This document shows positions 1 to 7,580 of a stretch of 23,088 nucleotides of DNA, piece after piece. Below the pieces are notes generated by a model, which searched no databases, was not told the DNA's origin, and worked only from the letters and a program-made list of their open reading frames with translations. The DNA is from Bacillota bacterium (lineage in GTDB: Bacteria > Bacillota > Clostridia > Christensenellales > CAG-138), in the NCBI GenBank assembly GCA_023395595.1, contig JAEWYO010000001.1:1-23088 (forward strand), in the 5' to 3' direction. A program made the translations under genes and the position numbers. How positions within the stretch are numbered: position 1 is the stretch's first letter; every line of letters begins with the position of its first letter.

Positions 1-17
1 CGCGCGGCGCAAATTTG

Positions 18-26
18 TGATATACT
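18..26 (+). promoter_or_regulatory. Extended -10 promoter for uvrA
   Basis: TG at 18-19, one base, then TATACT at 21-26 gives a good extended -10. The -35 hexamer would fall at or just outside the window start, so it cannot be judged. Transcription would begin near position 33, leaving a leader of about 85 nt before the uvrA start codon. Confidence 0.55.
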
Positions 27-119
27 AGAACATCGGATTTTGCGCAGAAACCGCAGGATTCATGCGAACGATTCAGCCGGACGGATCAACGCCGGACGGC
101 AAAACGAAAGGGACTCCTC

Positions 120-2936
120 ATGAAGGACATCATCATCAAGGGCGCACGGGAACACAACCTCAAGAACATCGACCTCGTGATTCCGCGCGACAAGCTTGTC
201 GTACTCACGGGACTTTCCGGCAGCGGAAAATCCAGCCTCGCGTTTGACACGATCTATGCCGAAGGACAGCGCAGATATGTCGAGAGCCTGTCCTCCTATG
301 CCCGCCAGTTTTTGGGGCAGATGGAAAAGCCGGATATCGACAGCATCGACGGGCTTTCTCCCGCGATCTCAATCGACCAAAAGAGCACGAGCCACAACCC
401 GCGCAGTACGGTCGGTACGGTCACGGAGATTCACGACTATCTGCGTCTGCTTTATGCGCGCTGCGGCGTGCCGCATTGCCCGGACTGCGGACAACCAATC
501 GAGAAGCAAACAATCGACCAGGTGGTGGATCGCGTGCTTGCCCTGCCGGAAGAGACAAAGGCGCAGATCATCGCGCCCTGCGTCCGCGGCAGAAAAGGCG
601 AACACCAGAAGCTTTTTGAAGAACTCAAGCGCGAAGGTTATGTCCGCGTGCGCGTGGACGGCACGATTTACGACATTGCGGATGTGCCCGCGCTGGATAA
701 AAAATTCAAGCACACGGTCGAAGCGGTCATCGACCGCATCGTGATCAAACCCGGCATCGAAGGGCGGCTGACGGACTCGCTTGAGACGGCGTTTCGTCTC
801 GGCAACGGGCTTGCCATCGTGGCTGTGGTGGACGGCGAGGAAATGCTCTTTTCGCAAAACTACGCCTGCCCGGATTGCGGCATCAGCATCGAGGAACTCA
901 CCCCGCGGATGTTCTCCTTCAACAATCCGTTTGGCGCGTGCCCGACGTGTTCGGGTCTTGGCACGTTGCTCAAGGTCGATCCCGACCTCGTGATTCCCGA
1001 CCAGAAGCTCTCACTCGCGCAGGGTTGCGTGAACGTAATGGGTTGGAACAGCGGCAGCAAAGGAACCATCGCTGCGATGTATTTTGACGCGCTGACCAAG
1101 CATTACGGTGTCTCGATGAAAACGCCGTATGAAGAACTGCCCCAAGAGGTGCAAAATGCGATCCTCTACGGCACCGGCAAGGACAAGCTGCACATCGCCT
1201 ACAAAAAAGAATTTGGCAGCGGCAGCTTCGACGCGCCGTTTGAAGGCATCGCTGTCAATATGGAACGCCGCTATCGCGAGAGCACGTCCGACTACAGCAA
1301 GCAGGAGATCGAGCGCTTCATGACGCAAACGCCCTGCCCGGACTGCAAAGGCAAGCGCCTCAAGCGCGAAAGCCTTGCCGTCACGGTAGGCGACATGAAC
1401 ATTGCCGATCTTTCCGATTTGCCGGTGCGCAGCGCGCGGGATTTCCTGCACGATCTGAAGCTCGGCAAAACGCAGGCGATGATTGCGGAACAAATCTTAA
1501 AGGAGATCGACGCGCGGCTTGGCTTCCTCGTCAACGTGGGCTTAGACTATCTCACGCTGTCGCGCTCCGCCGTGTCGCTTTCCGGCGGAGAGGCGCAGCG
1601 CATCCGCCTCGCCACCCAGATTGGCAGCGGGCTGATGGGCGTGCTGTATATCCTCGACGAGCCGAGCATCGGCCTGCATCAGCGTGACAACGCGCGGCTG
1701 CTCAAGACGCTCCAGCGTATGCGCGACCTGGGCAACACCCTTATTGTGGTGGAACACGACGAAGAAACGATCCGAACCGCTGACTATGTGGTGGACATCG
1801 GGCCGGGCGCGGGCGAACACGGCGGTGAAGTGGTTGCCGTCGGCACGCCGGAAGAGATCGCAGCCAACGAGAATTCCATCACGGGAGACTACCTCAGCGG
1901 CAGGAAGCACATCGAGATTCCGCAAGCGCGCAGACCGGGCAACGGCAAATCGCTCCGTATCCACGGCGCGCGCGCACACAACCTCAAGAATATCGACGTG
2001 GAGATTCCGCTGGGTAAGTTCGTCTGCGTGACTGGCGTGTCCGGCAGCGGGAAATCCAGCCTCGTCAACGAGATCATCAAAAAAACGCTTCTGCGCGACC
2101 TCAACCGCGCGCATACGCGCCCCGGCGCGCATGACCGCATCGACGGAATCGACGCACTGGACAAGGTGATCGATATCGACCAGAGCCCCATCGGGCGCAC
2201 GCCGCGCAGCAACCCGGCGACGTATTGCGGGCTATTCGACCTCATCCGCGCGGTGTTTGCCAACACGCCGGATTCCCGCATGCGCGGCTACAACAACGGA
2301 CGCTTCAGCTTCAACGTCAAAGGCGGACGATGCGAGGCCTGCAACGGAGACGGCATCATCAAGATCGAGATGCACTTTTTGCCGGATATCTACGTGCCCT
2401 GCGAAGTCTGCGGCGGCAAGCGGTACAACCGCGAGACGCTTGAGGTGCACTACAAGGGCAAGAACATCTACGACGTGCTGAACATGACGGTGGAAGAAGC
2501 GCTCCGCTTCTTCAAGCCGCTGCCCAAGATCGCAAGAAAACTCGAAACACTCTATGACGTGGGTTTGGGCTATGTGAAGATCGGGCAACCGAGCACCCAG
2601 CTCAGCGGCGGAGAGGCGCAGCGCGTGAAGCTCGCAACCGAGCTGAGCCGCAGGGACACCGGGCGCACGCTCTATATTCTAGACGAGCCGACGACCGGCT
2701 TGCACGTGGACGACGTGAAGCGCCTGCTGGAGATTCTCCAGCGTTTGTGCGACACCGGCAGCAGCGTGCTGGTCATCGAACACAATCTGGATGTGATCAA
2801 GTGCGCGGATCATGTGATCGATCTGGGACCCGAAGGCGGAAACGCGGGCGGCAACATCGTTGCTGTCGGCACGCCGGAGGAGGTCGCGCAGGTGGAGGGC
2901 AGCTATACGGGACAGTTCCTCAAGACGGTACTGTAA
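120..2936 (+). CDS. uvrA: UvrABC excinuclease subunit A
   Basis: Damage-recognition ATPase of nucleotide excision repair. It scans DNA with UvrB in the cytoplasm and loads UvrB at lesions. At 938 residues it is the normal family length and looks intact. Visible parts in order: Walker A GLSGSGKSS at residues 31-39; a zinc module with CxxC pairs near residue 120 (CPDCG) and again near residues 250-278; the ABC signature SLSGGEAQRIRLA near 485 followed by ILDEPSIGLH (Walker B); a second Walker A GVSGSGKSS near 639; a second zinc finger CEACNGDG...CEVCGG near 740-767; and a second signature QLSGGEAQRVKLA followed by ILDEPTTGLH. The ATG at 120 is preceded by AAAGGGA about 7 nt upstream. The gene appears to be monocistronic, with hairpins after the stop. 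uvrB is not in the window. Confidence 0.98.
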   Translation: MKDIIIKGAREHNLKNIDLVIPRDKLVVLTGLSGSGKSSLAFDTIYAEGQRRYVESLSSYARQFLGQMEKPDIDSIDGLSPAISIDQKSTSHNPRSTVGTVTEIHDYLRLLYARCGVPHCPDCGQPIEKQTIDQVVDRVLALPEETKAQIIAPCVRGRKGEHQKLFEELKREGYVRVRVDGTIYDIADVPALDKKFKHTVEAVIDRIVIKPGIEGRLTDSLETAFRLGNGLAIVAVVDGEEMLFSQNYACPDCGISIEELTPRMFSFNNPFGACPTCSGLGTLLKVDPDLVIPDQKLSLAQGCVNVMGWNSGSKGTIAAMYFDALTKHYGVSMKTPYEELPQEVQNAILYGTGKDKLHIAYKKEFGSGSFDAPFEGIAVNMERRYRESTSDYSKQEIERFMTQTPCPDCKGKRLKRESLAVTVGDMNIADLSDLPVRSARDFLHDLKLGKTQAMIAEQILKEIDARLGFLVNVGLDYLTLSRSAVSLSGGEAQRIRLATQIGSGLMGVLYILDEPSIGLHQRDNARLLKTLQRMRDLGNTLIVVEHDEETIRTADYVVDIGPGAGEHGGEVVAVGTPEEIAANENSITGDYLSGRKHIEIPQARRPGNGKSLRIHGARAHNLKNIDVEIPLGKFVCVTGVSGSGKSSLVNEIIKKTLLRDLNRAHTRPGAHDRIDGIDALDKVIDIDQSPIGRTPRSNPATYCGLFDLIRAVFANTPDSRMRGYNNGRFSFNVKGGRCEACNGDGIIKIEMHFLPDIYVPCEVCGGKRYNRETLEVHYKGKNIYDVLNMTVEEALRFFKPLPKIARKLETLYDVGLGYVKIGQPSTQLSGGEAQRVKLATELSRRDTGRTLYILDEPTTGLHVDDVKRLLEILQRLCDTGSSVLVIEHNLDVIKCADHVIDLGPEGGNAGGNIVAVGTPEEVAQVEGSYTGQFLKTVL

Positions 2937-2951
2937 CGCTTGTTTTGCATC

Positions 2952-2971
2952 AAAGCCCAAGCGGGTCTTTT
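2952..2971 (+). terminator. Possible terminator after uvrA
   Basis: AAAGCCC (2952-2958), a 4-nt loop, then GGG, a bulged T and CTTT (2963-2970), ending in a short run of T. The stem is only 7 bp, so this is a weak intrinsic terminator. It lies 15 nt after the uvrA stop codon. Confidence 0.4.
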
Positions 2972-2989
2972 GTAACAATGCTGTGACGA

Positions 2990-3019
2990 AACGGGGATGC
3001 GTGTTTGCGCGTCCCCGTT
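2990..3019 (+). terminator. Strong hairpin after uvrA
   Basis: The arms at 2990-3001 and 3008-3019 pair over 12 bp with one G-U wobble, around a 6-nt loop. AT-rich sequence follows, but no T run, so termination is uncertain. The right arm overlaps the region where the -35 of the next promoter would lie. It may instead be a second terminator or an operator. Confidence 0.4.
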
Positions 3020-3032
3020 CATATTATATAAT
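3005..3032 (+). promoter_or_regulatory. Possible promoter for the DUF218 gene
   Basis: A perfect TATAAT lies at 3027-3032. The candidate -35 is TTGCGC at 3005-3010, a poor match, with a 16-bp spacer. It would give a leader of about 95 nt before the gene at 3136, in which no clear further structure is visible. Confidence 0.35.
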
Positions 3033-3135
3033 GCAACTGTCTTTCGGCTCTGTGGCGAGAGACGAGTTGGCCTGATTTCGACTGGAACAATCTCGCGCCT
3101 TAGTCATTGCGCGGGGATTTGAAAGGAAACAAACC

Positions 3136-3984
3136 ATGTATACCAGATGGAGACTCTATATTCTGGCGGTGTTCGTCGTGCTCATCGGTGTGCTGCTCTT
3201 CGGCTGCCGCATCTGGCGCAAACGCGGGCACCAATTCAGCGCCCTGCGTGAGGTGTTTCTCATCCTCGGCGTGGTGCTGATCGCCGAGACGCTGATCATC
3301 TCCACACTCTCCAACTACAACCTCGGCGTGATTTTGCCCGCGTTCTTCGGCGTGCCGCTCGTGTTCCTCGCCTTTCTGCTGCCAAAGATGCAGAAGGGCT
3401 TTTTGCTGTTTCTCAAGTGGCTGATCGCGGGCTGCTACGCTGTCGCGATCGGCATCTTCCTCGTTTGCGGGTTTTTGATGATTCGCGCAAGCAGTGAAGG
3501 AGAACATGCTGAGGCGGACGCAGTGATCGTCCTCGGCGCGGCGGTGCACGGGGACAAGGTCACATGGGTGTTGGAAAACCGGCTGAATACCGCGATGGAA
3601 TACATGGAAGAGCACCCCAATGCAATCTGCATCGTCTCCGGCGGGCAGGGGGCGGGCGAATCCGTCACCGAAGGCTCCGCAATGAAACGATACATGGTGG
3701 AACGCGGCATGGACGCAGGCCGCATCTTCGCCGAAGAGAAAGCGAAGAACACCAAGGAAAATTTTGAAAATTCCAAGGCGATCATCGAAAAACAGCTCGG
3801 CAGCGACGCGCGCATTGCGTTTGTAACCACAAATTTTCACGTCTATCGCGCGGGGCAGGTCGCCAAGGCACAGGGCATCGATGCCGTCGGCATTCCGGCA
3901 GACGACGTGTGGTATCTAAGGCTCAACAACTTTCTGCGCGAGTGCGTGGGCATCTGCGTCTATGCGCTGCGCGGGGACATTTGA
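3136..3984 (+). CDS. DUF218 (SanA/ElyC/YdcF-type) membrane protein
   Basis: 282 residues. The N-terminal part has about four hydrophobic segments, near residues 8-26, 39-58, 63-82 and 88-116. A DUF218 domain covers roughly 126-272. Domain marks are ADAVIVLGAAV at its first strand, IVSGGQG near the middle, then SVTEGSAMKRYMVERG and the typical KNTKENFENS segment. DUF218 proteins such as SanA and ElyC of E. coli are tied to envelope integrity and peptidoglycan precursor metabolism, but the reaction is not established. The next gene is uppP, which recycles the undecaprenyl carrier, so an envelope role fits by inference. The ATG at 3136 has GAAAGGAAA just upstream. A promoter separates it from uppP, so they need not be one operon. 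Confidence 0.9.
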   Translation: MYTRWRLYILAVFVVLIGVLLFGCRIWRKRGHQFSALREVFLILGVVLIAETLIISTLSNYNLGVILPAFFGVPLVFLAFLLPKMQKGFLLFLKWLIAGCYAVAIGIFLVCGFLMIRASSEGEHAEADAVIVLGAAVHGDKVTWVLENRLNTAMEYMEEHPNAICIVSGGQGAGESVTEGSAMKRYMVERGMDAGRIFAEEKAKNTKENFENSKAIIEKQLGSDARIAFVTTNFHVYRAGQVAKAQGIDAVGIPADDVWYLRLNNFLRECVGICVYALRGDI

Positions 3985-4009
3985 GCCGCTGCGGATACAA
4001 ACGCCGCGC

Positions 4010-4038
4010 TTGCGATTCATCCGTAACGCGTGTATGAT
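4010..4038 (+). promoter_or_regulatory. Sigma-A-type promoter for uppP
   Basis: TTGCGA (4010-4015), a 17-bp spacer and TATGAT (4033-4038). This gives a leader of about 25-30 nt before the uppP start, with TGAGG as the ribosome binding site at 4061-4065. Confidence 0.65.
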
Positions 4039-4070
4039 GAACGGGAATAATCAGAATAAATGAGGTTGTT

Positions 4071-4880
4071 ATGACGATTTGGATTGCGATGCTGCTGGGG
4101 TTGGTGCAAGGGTTGACCGAGTTTCTGCCGGTGAGCAGCAGCGGGCACTTACTCCTTCTGCAAAAGATGTTTGGCATTACGGAAGGGGCAATGTTCTTCA
4201 CCATGATGCTGCATCTGGCGACGTTGGTCGCGGTTGTCGTCGTGTATTGGGATATGATTCTGGAGCTGATCAAGCATCCGTTTCAAAAGACGGTCGGTAT
4301 GCTGATTCTTGCGACGGTGCCGACGCTGATCATCGCGGTTCTCTTTAAGAAGGTCGAGCCGTTTGCGTCGTTCTATACGGCAACGGAGGATGGCTCGTTC
4401 CTCGGTATCGGATTTCTCATCACATCCGCTTTGCTGTTTTTGAGCGACCTTTTGCGCAGCAAGAGTAAGACCGGACGGAAGATGAAGGAGATGCGCGTGA
4501 CCGATGCGCTGCTGATTGGCACCATGCAGGGCGTTGCGATTTTGCCGAGCGTCTCGCGCTCCGGCGGCACCATCGCAGGCGCGTTGTTCTCTGGGCTGAA
4601 TCGCAAAGCCGCGGCGGACTTTTCGTTTCTGATGTCGATTCCGGCCATCATCGGCGGCGCACTGGTCGAGGTACCGGAAACGCTGAAAGCGGGCATTGGG
4701 GACGTGCACTGGACGACGATTGTCGCGGGCATGCTGGTTGCGGGCATCACGGGTTATTTTGCGGTGAAGATCATGATCAACGCGATCAAGAAAAAGAAGC
4801 TGCTCGGCTTTGTGATCTATACTGCCGTGCTCGGCTGCCTCGTGCTGGTCGATCAATATGTGACGCATTATTTTTTCTAA
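4071..4880 (+). CDS. uppP: Undecaprenyl-diphosphatase UppP (BacA family)
   Basis: Integral membrane phosphatase. It converts undecaprenyl diphosphate to the monophosphate carrier used in peptidoglycan and other surface-polymer synthesis, and raised levels give bacitracin tolerance. At 269 residues it is the usual family length. Both catalytic signatures are present: QGLTEFLPVSSSGHLLL near residues 10-26 and LPSVSRSGGTIAGAL near 158-172, with several hydrophobic helices between and after. The ATG at 4071 follows a TGAGG site and its own promoter, and a strong intrinsic terminator lies 15 nt after the stop, so it is probably a single-gene unit. Nothing is missing. Confidence 0.97.
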   Translation: MTIWIAMLLGLVQGLTEFLPVSSSGHLLLLQKMFGITEGAMFFTMMLHLATLVAVVVVYWDMILELIKHPFQKTVGMLILATVPTLIIAVLFKKVEPFASFYTATEDGSFLGIGFLITSALLFLSDLLRSKSKTGRKMKEMRVTDALLIGTMQGVAILPSVSRSGGTIAGALFSGLNRKAAADFSFLMSIPAIIGGALVEVPETLKAGIGDVHWTTIVAGMLVAGITGYFAVKIMINAIKKKKLLGFVIYTAVLGCLVLVDQYVTHYFF

Positions 4881-4894
4881 GTTTGGGTAAATAT

Positions 4895-4928
4895 AAAGGA
4901 GCTGTCCAGTGAAATGGGCAGCTCTTTT
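4895..4928 (+). terminator. Intrinsic terminator of uppP
   Basis: The arms 4895-4907 and 4916-4928 pair over 13 bp, including two G-U pairs, with an 8-nt loop. The right arm ends in TTTT. The hairpin starts 15 nt after the uppP stop codon. Confidence 0.8.
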
Positions 4929-4934
4929 GGCACT

Positions 4935-5073
4935 CGGGCGGATGCTATCCGCCCCTACAGACCTCGCATCGCAACACGGGTAGCGTTGTGAAAGAAAAAA
5001 GAAGAGGAATCGTGTACGAGGTTTGTTTGAGGATCAGCTCAAGCCGCCTGTAGGGGCGGATATTATCCGCCCG
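4935..5073. repeat. Element bounded by 26-bp inverted repeats
   Basis: The copies at 4935-4960 and 5048-5073 are reverse complements at 24 of 26 positions. Each holds its own palindrome, GGGCGGAT, three bases, ATCCGCCC, followed or preceded by CCTACAG/CTGTAGG. The 87-bp interior has a further small inverted pair (ACCTCG at 4961-4966, CGAGGT at 5017-5022) and no open frame of note. No target-site duplication is visible at the edges. From memory, GGGCGGATAATATCCGCCCC-type repeats recur in many clostridial genomes. A non-autonomous mobile element (MITE or REP-like pair) is the simplest reading. Confidence 0.7.
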
Positions 5074-5133
5074 CGCAGCCGGAAAGTTAAGACTTTCAAT
5101 CATATGTGGGTAGATTCGTATGCGCTTACGCAC

Positions 5134-5166
5134 AAAAAAGGAGCGATTCGTTTCCAGATTGCTCCT
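5134..5166 (-). terminator. Intrinsic terminator of the GNAT gene
   Basis: On the minus strand AGGAGCAAT (5166-5158) pairs with ATCGCTCCT (5147-5139) over 9 bp with one G-U pair and a 10-nt loop. A run of six T follows directly (5139-5134). It lies 18 nt after the acetyltransferase stop codon. Confidence 0.85.
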
Positions 5167-5183
5167 CTTATGTTGCTTTCGTA

Positions 5184-5702
5184 TCATAGTTTTCCTATGC
5201 AGCGAACCTCTTGCAGCGGAATCACGATGGTTTCCGTCTGGCGTGTGCCGTCGCGCAGGAGTCCTTGCGATTCATAGAACGAAACCGCGCGGTGGTTTTC
5301 TTCCAGCACCCAACAGCAGATGCGCAGGAATCCCGCGTTTGCGGACTCCTGCTTGAGATGGTTGAGCAGCATCGTGCCATAGCCCTTTCGCCAAACACGC
5401 GGCAAGAAATAGAAGAAGCTAAACTCCGCCGCGTCCGGCAGATCGTCGTTTCGCGCGCGGTGCAGGCTCGCCGCGCCGACGGGAACGCCGTCCTCGCAGA
5501 GCACAAAATAGCGCATGTGCGGTACACGGACGAGGCCTTCGCGCAGGCGCTTTACCTTGTCCGGCTCACGCATTTTGTCCAGATAGCTCTGCGGGACGAT
5601 GCCCGCATACGCGCTCTTCCACGCCTCGTTGATGATATGCGCGATGGCGGGGATATCTGTGTCCGCCGCCAGCCGGATTTCGATCTCTGGCTTTGTCTGC
5701 AT
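5184..5702 (-). CDS. GNAT-family N-acetyltransferase
   Basis: 172 residues with one GNAT domain. GNAT enzymes transfer an acetyl group from acetyl-CoA to an amine. The acetyl-CoA-binding loop is visible as VWRKGYGTMLLNHL, followed by the C-terminal NHRAVSFYESQGL segment that is typical of the fold. The N-terminal IRLAADTDIPAIAHIINEAW and SYAGIVPQSYLDKM segments resemble the Gcn5-like group often annotated as RimI- or PhnO-like, but the substrate cannot be read from sequence. The start is placed at 5702 because AGGAGG (5712-5717 on the complement) sits 9 nt upstream; a longer frame opens at 5723 and would use that binding site as coding sequence. It is the last gene of a probable yhaM, membrane protein, GNAT unit and has its own terminator. 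Confidence 0.9.
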   Translation of the reverse strand: MQTKPEIEIRLAADTDIPAIAHIINEAWKSAYAGIVPQSYLDKMREPDKVKRLREGLVRVPHMRYFVLCEDGVPVGAASLHRARNDDLPDAAEFSFFYFLPRVWRKGYGTMLLNHLKQESANAGFLRICCWVLEENHRAVSFYESQGLLRDGTRQTETIVIPLQEVRCIGKL

Positions 5703-5748
5703 GTTCTCCCGCCTCCTTTTCATTGAACTTGGTTTGGCATCCGGGCTG

Positions 5749-6252
5749 TTATCGTCTCTTTTCGATCTTGCTCAGGTTCTCAATCTCCAGCGGACAATAT
5801 GCTGCAATCTCTTGCGGCAGCCCTTTTCGGTATTGTATACCGAACGCGCGGGGATGAAACTCCGAACGGTTACGAACCAGAGCGGGTTCCTCGTCGGCAT
5901 AAAACAGGATGTAACTGCGCTTCGTCACCTGACCGTAGAGATCCGGCGAGAGGATCACGCGCTCAATCTCGTCCCAGCGAAGTTTGTATTTCGTCTTGCG
6001 GGTTTGGTAGACGATCCCGCGGCTTGAGAGCACAAACCGCGCGGAGCCAAAGCCGAAGAGTTCCACAAACACCGGCAGCAGCAGAAAGAGCACCACCACG
6101 AAAAGCAAACCGTATTGCAGCACCTGCATGACGGAGAAATATTGATACGGCGAAAGATTGCGCAAAACGAGCAGAAGGAACGCAACTGCAAACAGCTCGA
6201 TCAGCACATATTTCACGATGGTTTCAAACGGGGAAACAACGCGGAGTTTCAT
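5749..6252 (-). CDS. Hypothetical membrane protein, possible PH-like tail
   Basis: 167 residues, not assigned to a named family. Two hydrophobic segments lie near residues 13-31 and 45-65, followed by a soluble tail of about 100 residues. The tail begins FVLSSRGIVYQTRKTKYKLRWDEIERV, which alternates strand-like stretches and ends in a W-x-E-I pattern. That resembles the bacterial PH (YcxB-like) domains attached to two-helix membrane proteins. This resemblance is an inference. AAAGGA lies just before the ATG at 6252. The acetyltransferase start is 46 nt beyond the stop, which suggests co-transcription. A palindrome sits upstream of the ribosome binding site. Confidence 0.75.
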   Translation of the reverse strand: MKLRVVSPFETIVKYVLIELFAVAFLLLVLRNLSPYQYFSVMQVLQYGLLFVVVLFLLLPVFVELFGFGSARFVLSSRGIVYQTRKTKYKLRWDEIERVILSPDLYGQVTKRSYILFYADEEPALVRNRSEFHPRAFGIQYRKGLPQEIAAYCPLEIENLSKIEKRR

Positions 6253-6273
6253 TTAGAATCCTTTCGGCACCGT

Positions 6274-6291
6274 TGCGCAAAATATTGCGCA
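6274..6291. repeat. Palindrome upstream of the membrane-protein gene
   Basis: TGCGCAA, AATA, TTGCGCA: perfect 7-bp arms. It lies 22 bp upstream of the start codon at 6252, between yhaM and the membrane-protein gene. It could be an operator or a processing hairpin. Confidence 0.5.
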
Positions 6292-6311
6292 GGTCAGGCT
6301 GGCAATAAGAG

Positions 6312-6336
6312 GCGGAGCGGGTGGTTACCGCTCCGC
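6312..6336 (-). terminator. Hairpin after yhaM
   Basis: GCGGAGCGG and CCGCTCCGC pair perfectly over 9 bp with a 7-nt loop, 13 nt beyond the yhaM stop. Only CTCTTATT follows on the minus strand, so termination may be partial and let transcription continue into the next two genes. Confidence 0.5.
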
Positions 6337-6349
6337 AAGTATCTCGCAA

Positions 6350-7327
6350 TTATTTGCTCTCGCCTTTTTTCAGGTGCCCGTGCCCGTGGCAATAGATCTG
6401 GCGATTATCCAGCGCCCACTGCCGCTCCGAAAACGCGCCGACGGAAACACCGGAGAGTGCGTCAAACATCTCATACATCTTGCTGTCGAGCAGGTCGATC
6501 TCCGCGAGGACTTCCGCCTCCGGGAACATCGGCAGTTTCGGGCTGCCGAACTCCGCCTGACCGTGATGCGCCAGCAGCATGTGCTCCACCAGCATTGCGG
6601 TTTCTTCCGGAATGCCGAGCAGCTCGCACGTTGCGGATACATCTGAAATACCGATTGTGATGTGACCCACCAGCATGCCGCGCGCGGTATATCCGCTCGC
6701 GATGCCGAGTTCGCCGGTCTCCAGCTCCTTGAGCTTGCCGATGTCGTGGAGAATCGCGCCGGTATAGATCAAATCCCCGTCGAGCGCGGGATAGGTTTCG
6801 ATAATTGCGCGCGCGAGTTTGGTCAGTGTCCAGGTGTGGTGCAGCCAGCCGCCGCGCGTCGCGTGGTGCAGCTTCACCGCCGCGGGATAGAACAGCAGCT
6901 TTTCCTTGTTTTCGCGCATGATGTATTGCACGAGGCGGCGAAGGTCGTCGTCCGCGAAGCTTTCAGCAAGCGAAAACAGCTCTTCATACAGCCACTCCGG
7001 ATCAAACGGAGAGCAGGGCAGAAGCTTTGCCATATCAACGTTATCCTCCGGCGTGGTGCGGCGGATTTTATCGATCTTGAGCTGCTCGGTGTCTTTCCAG
7101 ATGTTGATGGAACCGCGCACCTTGACCACGTCGTTTGCTTCAAACACGCCGTGCAGTTCCTTATTATAGTCCCAGAGCTTGCCCGCGCAATCTCCCTCGC
7201 TGTCCGCCAGAATGAGGTCGAGATACTCGGTGCCCTTGATGTTGGTCTTCACGCTGGCGCTTTTGACGAGGCAAAACCCCTCAAACGTCTGCCCGCTGCT
7301 TTCGTTGAGTAAGCGCATACGGCTCAT
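6350..7327 (-). CDS. yhaM: YhaM-type 3'-5' exoribonuclease (OB fold plus HD domain)
   Basis: 325 residues, close to the roughly 314 of Bacillus YhaM, a cytoplasmic 3'-5' exonuclease that trims RNA ends. Residues 10-100 form an OB-fold nucleic-acid-binding region (SVKTNIKGTEYLDLILADS, KVRGSINIW). The HD phosphohydrolase domain follows, with metal-binding GGWLHHTWTLTKLA near residue 160, LHDIGKLKELE near 190-200, and MLLAHHGQAEFGSP near 260. A longer open frame continues to 7597, but the start is placed at 7327: GGGGGA lies 8 nt upstream, a promoter lies between, and the extra 90 residues have no family resemblance. It is divergent from mnmG. Confidence 0.93.
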   Translation of the reverse strand: MSRMRLLNESSGQTFEGFCLVKSASVKTNIKGTEYLDLILADSEGDCAGKLWDYNKELHGVFEANDVVKVRGSINIWKDTEQLKIDKIRRTTPEDNVDMAKLLPCSPFDPEWLYEELFSLAESFADDDLRRLVQYIMRENKEKLLFYPAAVKLHHATRGGWLHHTWTLTKLARAIIETYPALDGDLIYTGAILHDIGKLKELETGELGIASGYTARGMLVGHITIGISDVSATCELLGIPEETAMLVEHMLLAHHGQAEFGSPKLPMFPEAEVLAEIDLLDSKMYEMFDALSGVSVGAFSERQWALDNRQIYCHGHGHLKKGESK

Positions 7328-7397
7328 GGATGTGTCCCCCTTTGTTCCGCGTCCCCGAAATGGACGCGCCATTCGGATTGGAAAACGTGTTTGTAAC

Positions 7398-7428
7398 AGT
7401 ATACCATACTTGCGAACACTTCTGACAA
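7398..7428 (-). promoter_or_regulatory. Extended -10 promoter for yhaM
   Basis: On the minus strand TTGTCA (7428-7423), a 19-bp spacer and TATACT (7403-7398), preceded by TGG to make an extended -10. The spacer is long, but the extended -10 can compensate. Confidence 0.6.
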
Positions 7429-7484
7429 CCTGCGCGGCAAACCGCTCAAAAACCGCTGATTCGAGTCTGCCTTCCGTGCGTGCG

Positions 7485-7513
7485 TTGCCGGATTGCCTCT
7501 CTTGTGGTAAAAT
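7485..7513 (+). promoter_or_regulatory. Promoter for mnmG-rsmG
   Basis: TTGCCG (7485-7490), a 17-bp spacer and TAAAAT (7508-7513), with TGG directly before the -10. It leaves a leader of about 60 nt. The same hexamers and spacer recur before the acyltransferase gene at 15232. Confidence 0.7.
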
Positions 7514-7580
7514 GCGCGTGTGCGTCGCGCAGGAAAAGACAACAGCGCGCCTGCGCGGAATGGAATGAAGCAAGCCGACT

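Larger units (their letters stand above)
4881..5183. other. Gene-free gap between convergent genes
   Basis: About 300 bases with no credible gene. It holds the uppP terminator, an inverted-repeat element and the terminator of the minus-strand acetyltransferase gene, each listed separately. Short open frames that cross the repeats are rejected as chance translations. Confidence 0.85.

Noticed and set aside
77..100. Short direct repeat GCCGGACGG in the uvrA leader
   Set aside because: Nine bases in two copies in GC-rich DNA; no more than chance is needed.
4945..5187. Minus-strand frame of 80 codons across the inverted-repeat element
   Set aside because: It reads through the repeat (giving ADNIRPY) and a terminator hairpin, with no credible start context.
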